Positions 1 through 5,798 of a stretch of 7,980 nt of DNA are shown piece by piece. The stretch comes from Oligoflexia bacterium. GTDB lineage: Bacteria > Bdellovibrionota > UBA1018 > CAIMNF01. The number at the start of each line of letters is the position of its first letter. The stretch's first letter is position 1. Location: positions 1-7,980 of the forward strand of contig CAIOKW010000317.1 in assembly GCA_903858975.1 (NCBI GenBank), written 5' to 3'. The position numbers and the translations under genes were made by a program. The notes beneath the pieces are model-generated. The model saw only the letters and a program-made list of their open reading frames with translations. It searched no databases and had not been told where the DNA came from.

Positions 1-502
1 CACCGATGTACTTCACGTTTTTAGCCTGAAGCTGGGTATCCACATAAAAACCGAAGGAATCGACCGCTATCAATTCGCTTCCATTCTGATCAACAAAAAA
101 GACCCCACCCCGCGAAACAGGTGAGAAAGAAACTCGCCCTTTGTAGAGAAGCGTTCCATCTGCGGTGATGGTGGCGAGGTAACCGCCTTTAAAGAATATG
201 TAATTTCCGCCAACACTCAGAGTCTCGGTCAGCGGGTTCCGCTTGTCGTAGAGAAACATGGTGTTGGACTCCATGTGGAGTTTTGGATCACCGGGCAAGC
301 GATATTGGTATTCACTTGCGGTGATTGCAGGAATCACTTCAATCATTCCCAAATTTTGTGCCCCAGCACCCAACCTAAAGAAGGATTGCGATTGGTACGG
401 ATGATAGTCTTGGGTCAGCTCCGACGCTTCCAACATCACGGGTGACAACACCGCTACTGACATGAACCACACGGCAAAAGATGATACTGAAATAACCTTC
501 AT
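1..502 (-). CDS. Hypothetical exported protein, 3' end missing
   Basis: I do not recognise this protein. The reading frame is open from an ATG at 502 to the window edge, giving 167 residues with no stop. The start is supported by an AGGAG ribosome binding site (plus-strand ctcct at 511-515), eight bases from the ATG. Residues 1-26 look like a Sec signal peptide: one Lys, a long hydrophobic stretch, then a plausible cleavage site near Leu-Glu-Ala (24-26). The mature part is rich in Gly, Tyr, Phe and Val and appears beta-rich. Residues 99-121 and 132-154 share a loose pattern (aromatic pair, Gly, hydrophobic strand, Asp/Gly turn), which may be two blades of a repeat fold; this is inference. The cut end falls inside this pattern, so more repeats may follow. 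It lies 103 bases downstream of cysS on the same strand, and no clear terminator separates them, so read-through is possible. It is probably periplasmic or surface-located; function unknown. Confidence 0.72.
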   Translation of the reverse strand, partial: MKVISVSSFAVWFMSVAVLSPVMLEASELTQDYHPYQSQSFFRLGAGAQNLGMIEVIPAITASEYQYRLPGDPKLHMESNTMFLYDKRNPLTETLSVGGNYIFFKGGYLATITADGTLLYKGRVSFSPVSRGGVFFVDQNGSELIAVDSFGFYVDTQLQAKNVKYIG

Positions 503-605
503 GGGTAACACTCCTTATAAAGCGCGCCCAACTTAACGAAAGTCATTGCACTAAGCAAGATTATTTTTAAATAAACAATGTGAAGATAATAGCAAAGGAA
601 AACGA

Positions 606-2126
606 CTACTTCCGACTCCAGGTCGTGCCCTCAGGAGAGTCTTTGATCTCTACACCGTTTGCAAGCAAATGATCGCGTATTTCATCGGATCTTTTGAAGT
701 TTTTGGCAGCGCGGGACTCTTTGCGCTCTCGAATGAGACTTTCTATCTCATCGGCTTCTAATACTTGCTTTCCCTCATTTTGGGATCGAAGCATCCTGAC
801 TTTTGCCAGGTGCTCAAGCATGCTTTCTGCTCGCATTCGCCCCACCCCGATTACCGACCCAATTTCAGTCTCTAAGACACGAATAAACTCGCCTGCTGCC
901 AAAATAGCAGCCGGCGTATTGGCCGCATTGGGATGAGTTAAGGCTCGGTTAAATTCACGCGTCAACGTGAACATCTCTGAGAGGGCTCCTGCTGTATTTA
1001 AGTCATTAGCGTAGTGATCGAGAATCGCGTCGCGAGCACGATCGCAATCTATGAGAAAGCCGCCCCAGACTTGCTCTGCGCGCATATCCGGTACAAGGAT
1101 CTTCTTATCGCGAATGGCCTCTGCGGTCTTCTTGGCTTCATAGAGGCGCTCAAGACTCGTGATCGCTTGATCGACCGTTTCTGCACTAAAATCAAACACG
1201 GATCGATAGTGCACACCTAAGAAAATCATGCGTGCGAGCTCGCCTCCGTACTGCGCAAGGAAATCCCGTGCGTTGACTACATTTCCTAGGCTTTTTGACA
1301 TTTTTTCTGATGAAAATGTGAGGAATGCGTTGTGAACCCAATAGTTCACGTAAGGCCCTTTTCCAGTCGCGGCCTCACTTTGCGCAATTTCATTTTCATG
1401 GTGCGGGAATACTAAATCTTCCCCCCCATGGTGAAGGTCCATTTGGGGCCCAAGCCACTTGCAAGCCATTGCGGAACACTCGATATGCCATCCTGGTCTC
1501 CCTTTACCCCAAGGAGAATCCCATGCGGGCTCCCCTGGCTTCGCACTCTTCCAGAGAGCAAAGTCCATGGGATTACGCTTATCGAGATTCACTTCAACTC
1601 GCGCTCCGGCTTGTAAATCGTCAAGCGATTTACCCGATAGGGATCCATAGGCTGGAAAGGATTCGATGGAGAAAAACACATCGCCCTCTTTCGTTACATA
1701 ACCTTTCCCATTTTTAATAATGGCTTCAATCATGGAAATGATCTCAGGTAGATGATCCGTGACTTTCGTTTTATGCGTAGGCTCTTCCATCAAAGCCAAA
1801 GCGTAGTCTTGTTCAGCAACCTGAATGTATTTTTCAGTCAGAGCATCACATGAAATTCCGGCTTCTTTTGCCTTATTGATGATTTTATCGTCGATATCCG
1901 TGTAATTCCGAACGTAGGTCACTTTAAATCCAAATCGTTTAAAGAACCGATAAAAGAGATCGGCCGTGAGCGCCGCCCTCAAATTTCCGATATGAATGGG
2001 ACCATAGACCGTGGGGCCGCAGGAATACATCTTCACCTCTCCCTCCACCATGGAGCGAAAGGTCTCTTTTTTATGGGTTTTCGTGTTTGTGATGAAAATC
2101 GGCTTACCCAGCAATGTATTCCTCAT
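606..2126 (-). CDS. cysS: Cysteinyl-tRNA synthetase
   Basis: A class I aminoacyl-tRNA synthetase that joins cysteine to tRNA-Cys using ATP in the cytoplasm. Complete at 506 residues, slightly longer than the 461 of E. coli CysS. The class I ATP-binding motif is at 45-48 and reads HIGN, not the textbook HIGH. The KMSKS loop is at 275-279. The zinc ligands that recognise the cysteine thiol are all present: Cys36, Cys217, His242 and Glu246, spaced as in E. coli (28, 209, 234, 238). The helical anticodon-binding region follows, and the C-terminus ends with the family's usual pattern of SDEIRD, a GVEIKDS-like stretch and a Gly-Thr-x-Trp. The ATG at 2126 leaves about ten residues before the conserved IFITNT-like start of the catalytic fold, so it is a reasonable start. 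However, no Shine-Dalgarno sequence precedes it. It is divergent from the CarD-family gene. Identity is secure; the exact start is less so. Confidence 0.97.
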   Translation of the reverse strand: MRNTLLGKPIFITNTKTHKKETFRSMVEGEVKMYSCGPTVYGPIHIGNLRAALTADLFYRFFKRFGFKVTYVRNYTDIDDKIINKAKEAGISCDALTEKYIQVAEQDYALALMEEPTHKTKVTDHLPEIISMIEAIIKNGKGYVTKEGDVFFSIESFPAYGSLSGKSLDDLQAGARVEVNLDKRNPMDFALWKSAKPGEPAWDSPWGKGRPGWHIECSAMACKWLGPQMDLHHGGEDLVFPHHENEIAQSEAATGKGPYVNYWVHNAFLTFSSEKMSKSLGNVVNARDFLAQYGGELARMIFLGVHYRSVFDFSAETVDQAITSLERLYEAKKTAEAIRDKKILVPDMRAEQVWGGFLIDCDRARDAILDHYANDLNTAGALSEMFTLTREFNRALTHPNAANTPAAILAAGEFIRVLETEIGSVIGVGRMRAESMLEHLAKVRMLRSQNEGKQVLEADEIESLIRERKESRAAKNFKRSDEIRDHLLANGVEIKDSPEGTTWSRK

Positions 2127-2134
2127 AGGTTTTT

Positions 2135-2164
2135 ATCATCGGAGCGCGCAAAGCGTCATGTCAA
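2135..2164 (-). promoter_or_regulatory. Possible proximal promoter for cysS giving a leaderless mRNA
   Basis: On the minus strand a perfect TTGACA (2164-2159) is followed after 18 bases by GATGAT (2140-2135), which matches the sigma70 -10 consensus at four of six positions. Transcription would begin near 2128, only about two bases before the cysS ATG, so the mRNA would be almost leaderless. The missing Shine-Dalgarno fits this, but the -10 box is poor and a better-matched promoter lies upstream at 2238-2267. Treat as a candidate only. Confidence 0.3.
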
Positions 2165-2237
2165 TGCACCCCGCCTACAATCCGAATCAAAAAATGTCGA
2201 TTTTTGGCTTTGGAATTTCCAGCACTTAGCTGTTTTA

Positions 2238-2267
2238 ATTAAACATTGTTGATTCAAAAAATTTCAA
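2238..2267 (-). promoter_or_regulatory. Predicted sigma70-type promoter for cysS
   Basis: Minus-strand -35 TTGAAA (2267-2262) and -10 TTTAAT (2243-2238) each match the sigma70 consensus at five of six positions, with an 18-base spacer. Transcription would start near 2231, leaving a leader of about 105 bases before the cysS ATG. An 11-base inverted repeat, TGGAATTTCCA (2211-2221), lies just inside the transcribed region and could be a small operator, though it could also be chance. The -35 box directly touches that of the divergent promoter at 2268. Confidence 0.5.
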
Positions 2268-2296
2268 TTGCCCCAGTGTAAAAACTGTGCTAGTAT
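2268..2296 (+). promoter_or_regulatory. Predicted extended -10 promoter of the CarD-family gene
   Basis: TTGCCC (2268-2273), a 17-base spacer and TAGTAT (2291-2296), with the extended -10 element TG one base before the hexamer. Expected transcription start is near 2303, giving a leader of about 22 bases that still holds the whole ribosome binding site at 2312-2316. Because the start point falls after 2268, this also argues against using the in-frame TTG at 2268 as a start codon. Confidence 0.6.
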
Positions 2297-2311
2297 CGCC
2301 CATCAACTCTC

Positions 2312-2316
2312 GGAGG
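2312..2316 (+). promoter_or_regulatory. Ribosome binding site that fixes the CarD-family start
   Basis: A strong GGAGG lies eight bases before the ATG at 2325. It selects that ATG over the in-frame TTG at 2268, which would add 19 residues unlike any CarD-family N-terminus and would sit within the -35 box. Confidence 0.85.
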
Positions 2317-2324
2317 TACACAGA

Positions 2325-2807
2325 ATGTTCAAAGTTGGAGAAAGTGCCGTTTACCCTGCTCACGGAATTGCAGTGATCAAGCGTATTGACGAACGCGAAG
2401 TCGGCGGCAAAAAGAAGACATTTTATGTTCTTCAAGTTCTAGAAAATCAAATGACCATCATGGTGCCTACCGACAACGCTGCAGCTGTTGGCCTACGCAG
2501 CATTATCTCGGATCAAGAAGTAGCCCAAGTGTACTCAATCCTGAAAATGCGTGATGTCAAGATCGACCAAACCACCTGGAATCGTCGCTACCGTGACTAT
2601 ATGGAGAAGATTAAAACCGGATCCATCTATGAAATTTCAGAAGTATTGCGAGACCTATTCCTCCTCCGCCACAGCAAGGATCTTTCTTTCGGTGAACGAA
2701 AGATGCTTGATCAGGCGAAGGCCCTCATCGTGAAAGAAATCTCAATCGCGAGAAGGACTCAAGAATCAGTGGTTGAGCAAGAAATTCAGATGATCTTCAC
2801 TTCTTAA
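2325..2807 (+). CDS. cdnL: CarD/CdnL-family RNA polymerase-binding transcription factor
   Basis: A 160-residue protein, the usual size for stand-alone CarD/CdnL factors, which bind the RNA polymerase beta subunit and stabilise open promoter complexes, often at rRNA and housekeeping promoters. Residues 1-60 form the Tudor-like RNA polymerase interaction domain: it opens with FKVGESAVYPAHG, and a MTIMVPTDNA-like strand with LRSII follows at 43-61. Residues 62-160 are helical. Trp85, in the TWNRRYRDY stretch, matches the conserved tryptophan that wedges into the minor groove at the upstream edge of the bubble in mycobacterial CarD. The LRDL segment (108-111) and the helix after SFGERKMLDQA (121-131) are typical. 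It lacks the HMGA-like tail of Myxococcus CarD, so CdnL is the better name. It is transcribed alone from an extended -10 promoter and ends at a strong hairpin terminator. Global role is inferred from the family. Confidence 0.93.
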   Translation: MFKVGESAVYPAHGIAVIKRIDEREVGGKKKTFYVLQVLENQMTIMVPTDNAAAVGLRSIISDQEVAQVYSILKMRDVKIDQTTWNRRYRDYMEKIKTGSIYEISEVLRDLFLLRHSKDLSFGERKMLDQAKALIVKEISIARRTQESVVEQEIQMIFTS

Positions 2808-2831
2808 ACTGAAGTTTAAAATCTTAAAATT

Positions 2832-2866
2832 AAAAAAGCCCGATGGAGTTTCCACCGGGCTTTTTT
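2832..2866. terminator. Bidirectional rho-independent terminator
   Basis: AAAAAAGCCCG (2832-2842) pairs exactly with CGGGCTTTTTT (2856-2866). After one A-C mismatch, TGGA (2844-2847) pairs with TCCA (2851-2854) around a GTT loop. The A-tract and T-tract give a U-run in either direction, so the element can end both the CarD-family transcript from the left and the acyl-CoA dehydrogenase transcript from the right. It sits 24 bases after one stop codon and 18 bases after the other. Confidence 0.93.
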
Positions 2867-2884
2867 ATTTCTGTTCAAATGATC

Positions 2885-4621
2885 TTAAGCCTTAAAAACA
2901 TCGTATGGGTAACTGCCGAGCTCATACGACTTATCCGCAATCAACTTCATGAGCTCATCTTCATTTCGAGACATCGCCTTAAAGTTTCCGCGAACCCGAC
3001 GGTTGGCCTTCATAAAGAAAGACTCAGCTATCGCGATTTCCATCTCACACGCTGCCTCGCCTTTTTCTTCAATTGAAGCCGTAACCCGTGAGAGTGTACA
3101 GTACATGGCATAAAGATCGATCACGATGTCTGCAATACGCTTTTGCGCAAATTGCTTTAAGTGAATTTCTTTACCATGACGTCTCAGTAGCGTAACCACT
3201 TCTTGAGACAACTCAAGGGTGTGCTCTTCCAAGAATCCTGCAAGCTTTTTCATGCGAGGATGGGCTTTTGAAATTGTTTCACCGAAAACGTTTTGTTTCA
3301 CTTTACGAGTCGCAAACTCAGTCACGACCCCTAGCCCCTTCAAAGGGTGCTGAATGGCTTTTGCAAGTCCTGCCAACTCTTGACCGGGACCTTGCATTCC
3401 TGAGAGTGCTACAAAGGCTCTTAGGATTTCGTTCGTTCCTTCGAAGATCCGATTGATACGTGCATCGCGGAGCCAACGCTCATAAGGATACTCCTTCATG
3501 TAACCATTACCGCCCCAAATCTGGATGTTCTCATCTACTGTTTCCCACAGCATTTCAGAACAAAACACTTTTGCGGCAGCAGATTCCATGGAGTAATCCA
3601 TATCACCACGATCAATAAAGTGGGTGGTCATGTATACCATGCTCTCGGCCACGTAATTATTCATAACCATGCGAGCGACTTTTTCTTTGATCATTCCAAA
3701 TTCGCCGATTTTCTTCTTAAATTGCTCACGCTCATTGGCATGCTCAATTGAAGCTTTAATCGCATTTTTCGCCACGCCCACACAACCTGCAGCGAGACCC
3801 AGGCGACCATGGTTCAGAATACCCATCGCTACTTTAAACCCATAGCCAACGCCACCAATGATATTCTCTACGGGCACTTTCACCTTATCGAGATGGATGG
3901 CATTCGTCCAAGAAGCACGAATTCCAAGCTTATGCTCGCGTGCACCGTGAGATACACCTTCAGACGGAAGCTCAATGACAAAACAAGTAACCTTGTCTTT
4001 CTTCTCTCCGTTTTCAACTACTTCTGTTTTAGCAAACACGGTGAGAAATTTTGCAATCTCTCCGTTCGTGATCCAAAGCTTATTCCCTGTAATAATATAA
4101 TGTTTTCCGTCAGGAGAGAGCTCAGCACGGGTCTGGATTGACGCCGCATCGGATCCGCTCGATGGTTCTGTTAAACAAAACGCCGCAATCAACTCACCAC
4201 TCGCGAGGCGCGGAAGGAAGCGTTTCTTTTGCTCATCAGTACCGAAAAGCAGCAAGGACTTGTATCCAATACTTTGGTGCGCGCCGAGGGTTACCGCAAG
4301 TGAACCATCTAAAGATGCAATCTGTTGCATCACTCGGGCATAACCGGTCTGAGGAAGCCCAAGACCTCCGAGTTCTTCAGGCACACCGATTCCGGTGAGA
4401 CCCATTGCAGCCATTTGCTCTACTACCTCAATCGGCATTGCCGCAAGCTCGTCCCACACAGCCGATTTCACGATATCCTTACCAAATTTATCGATCGTAT
4501 CGGTGATCATTCCAACCGTTTCAGCGGTCTCCGCCTTCGGTTTAGGATAAGGGAAAATATAATCTTCTCGAATTTGGCCAAAAAACAGGGATTTTAAGAA
4601 ACTATTCTCAGGGGTCGCCAT
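2885..4621 (-). CDS. Acyl-CoA dehydrogenase, long VLCAD-like form
   Basis: An FAD enzyme that introduces the trans-2 double bond into acyl-CoA in the first step of fatty acid beta-oxidation and passes electrons to electron-transfer flavoprotein. The 578 residues contain the usual helix-barrel-helix fold: N-terminal helices (about 30-145), middle beta domain with the family signature AFCLTEPSSGSDA at 147-159, and C-terminal helices with the second signature region at 367-389 (WGGNGY, then YPYERWLRDARI). The catalytic base is Glu394 in the RIFEGTNEI stretch, the position used in VLCAD and short/medium-chain enzymes. About 170 further residues (410-578) form the extra helical domain of VLCAD and ACAD9, which in those enzymes helps dimerisation and membrane association; typical bacterial enzymes of about 380 residues lack it. 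The start ATG has AAAGGA (4632-4627) five bases upstream. A cluster of palindromes immediately before the ribosome binding site suggests a repressor. Chain-length preference is inferred, not shown. Confidence 0.94.
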   Translation of the reverse strand: MATPENSFLKSLFFGQIREDYIFPYPKPKAETAETVGMITDTIDKFGKDIVKSAVWDELAAMPIEVVEQMAAMGLTGIGVPEELGGLGLPQTGYARVMQQIASLDGSLAVTLGAHQSIGYKSLLLFGTDEQKKRFLPRLASGELIAAFCLTEPSSGSDAASIQTRAELSPDGKHYIITGNKLWITNGEIAKFLTVFAKTEVVENGEKKDKVTCFVIELPSEGVSHGAREHKLGIRASWTNAIHLDKVKVPVENIIGGVGYGFKVAMGILNHGRLGLAAGCVGVAKNAIKASIEHANEREQFKKKIGEFGMIKEKVARMVMNNYVAESMVYMTTHFIDRGDMDYSMESAAAKVFCSEMLWETVDENIQIWGGNGYMKEYPYERWLRDARINRIFEGTNEILRAFVALSGMQGPGQELAGLAKAIQHPLKGLGVVTEFATRKVKQNVFGETISKAHPRMKKLAGFLEEHTLELSQEVVTLLRRHGKEIHLKQFAQKRIADIVIDLYAMYCTLSRVTASIEEKGEAACEMEIAIAESFFMKANRRVRGNFKAMSRNEDELMKLIADKSYELGSYPYDVFKA

Positions 4622-4633
4622 ACGGATCCTTTC

Positions 4634-4658
4634 GACAGGCTGTCATGACAAACTGTCA
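4634..4658. promoter_or_regulatory. Cluster of overlapping TGTCA palindromes, candidate operator of the dehydrogenase gene
   Basis: Within 25 bases there are three overlapping inverted repeats built from one half-site: GACAGGCTGTC (4634-4644), TGTCATGACA (4641-4650, a perfect palindrome) and TGACAAACTGTCA (4646-4658). The block begins two bases upstream of the dehydrogenase ribosome binding site, in its leader or promoter. Such placement suits a repressor of fatty acid degradation genes (TetR- or GntR-type), but no regulator gene is present here and the identity of the binder is unknown. A possible minus-strand -10, TGTAAT, lies just upstream near 4671, but I cannot find a good -35 for it. 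Confidence 0.5.
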
Positions 4659-4799
4659 GACGCATTACACAATTCAGATGTATTTAAATCTACACTTTCA
4701 GAATAGTTTGAATTTTACCCACGCACAACAAGGAGTTGCGATTATTTTTTATGCTACTCATCGTTTGGTATTCTTTTTGCAACATGCAATGCTAGATAC

Positions 4800-5798
4800 A
4801 TGTCAAAATTATCTGGAATGTCTTTCATGAGTTTTTTGAAACGAAAAACTTCGGGCTCGAATCCAGGTCCTCGTTCAGGCTTAAGTGTCAATTCTTTGTC
4901 GAAAATGTCAGACCAGCTCACCTCACTTGCTAAAGGTGACTCCATCAAAACTTTGTCGTTTTGGGTTTGTTTTTTCGTCTGCGCAAGCTTGGTCGCAGAT
5001 CTCACTGCGCTGCTATTTGAAAAGTATCTTCCAAACCCACCCACTTCACCTCTTGCTTCCCGCTCTCACGAGGGTCTAGCCTCTTCGGGGCCGATGAATT
5101 ACGAAGTCATCATTGAGCGCAATCTCTTTTCAAGTAAGATGCCTAAGAAGACGGGCGACTCCATCGATCTAGATGCGGAACCGGTTCTCAGTAGCTTAAA
5201 CTATCAATTGATCGGTACCGTTATTTTTCACAACCCCGCTCGCTCGCTTGCGGCCATCCAAGACAAATCAGATAACAAACTTTACCCTGTACGCGTTGGT
5301 GACCAAATGGGCGAAAATGTACAGATCCTGAGCGTTGAGCCGAGAAAAGTGATTTTCATTAACACGACCGCTCACCGTAAAGAATACATTGAGATTCCTG
5401 AAGATCCGGCAATTAAAATCTCAGCCAGTCCAAGAAGCAGTAAGTCGGCTCCTTCAGCAGGCATCAATCAAGTTGAAGAAAACAAATTCGTGATTAGCAG
5501 AAATGAAATCGACTCTCAAATGGCTAATTTCAATGTCCTGATCACCCAGGCTCGCGCAGTACCTGAAATGCGTGGAGGTCAGATGGTGGGCTTTAAACTT
5601 ATGCAAATTGTTCCGAATAGCTTCTACCAAAAAGCTGGATTTAAAGAAAATGACGTCATCAAATCCGTGAATGGCGAAAAAATAACTGATGCAGCTAAGG
5701 CGCTAGAGCTTCTGCAAGGATTAAAAACAATGCCTTCGCTTGATATGACTATCGAGCGAGGAGGAAAGGATATCGGTTTCAACTATGACATCCGATAA
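4800..5798 (+). CDS. gspC: Type II secretion system protein GspC
   Basis: The inner-membrane component that links the cytoplasmic-side assembly platform to the outer-membrane secretin. In 332 residues: a basic, Ser-rich cytoplasmic N-terminus (1-50), one membrane helix (51-73), a short linker, and the periplasmic homology region (about 99-190), beginning NYEVIIERNLF and containing the LIGTVIF and LYPVRVGDQM strands typical of GspC. A Ser/Pro/Lys linker follows (205-225), then a PDZ domain (about 255-332) with the PNSFYQKAGFKENDVIKSVN core and a final TIERGGK strand. The homology region normally binds the N0 domain of GspD, whose gene follows with a 14-base overlap, so the two are surely co-transcribed. 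The start is uncertain: the ATG at 4800 has no clear Shine-Dalgarno. In-frame ATGs at 4818 and 4827 are alternatives, the latter with a weak GGA nine bases upstream. All choices leave the domains intact. Confidence 0.9.
   Translation: MSKLSGMSFMSFLKRKTSGSNPGPRSGLSVNSLSKMSDQLTSLAKGDSIKTLSFWVCFFVCASLVADLTALLFEKYLPNPPTSPLASRSHEGLASSGPMNYEVIIERNLFSSKMPKKTGDSIDLDAEPVLSSLNYQLIGTVIFHNPARSLAAIQDKSDNKLYPVRVGDQMGENVQILSVEPRKVIFINTTAHRKEYIEIPEDPAIKISASPRSSKSAPSAGINQVEENKFVISRNEIDSQMANFNVLITQARAVPEMRGGQMVGFKLMQIVPNSFYQKAGFKENDVIKSVNGEKITDAAKALELLQGLKTMPSLDMTIERGGKDIGFNYDIR

Noticed and set aside
561..574. AT-only inverted repeat TTATTTTTAAATAA downstream of cysS as a terminator
   Set aside because: A six-pair A-T stem with a two-base loop is too weak for a rho-independent terminator. 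It more likely belongs to an AT-rich promoter region of the exported-protein gene, though I cannot place convincing -35 and -10 boxes.
1325..1717. A 130-codon open frame on the plus strand
   Set aside because: Antisense to the catalytic core of cysS, including its zinc-site region; no plausible protein features.
2268..2324. An N-terminal extension of the CarD-family protein from a TTG
   Set aside because: The TTG is inside the predicted -35 box, upstream of the expected transcript start, and a strong GGAGG selects the ATG at 2325, which yields the family's normal N-terminus.
4645..4830. A 61-codon plus-strand frame whose TGA overlaps the third possible gspC ATG (ATGA at 4827-4830)
   Set aside because: The ATGA overlap hints at translational coupling, but the frame starts inside the palindrome cluster of the divergent gene, has no ribosome binding site and an improbable composition. 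Kept only as a reason for caution about the gspC start.
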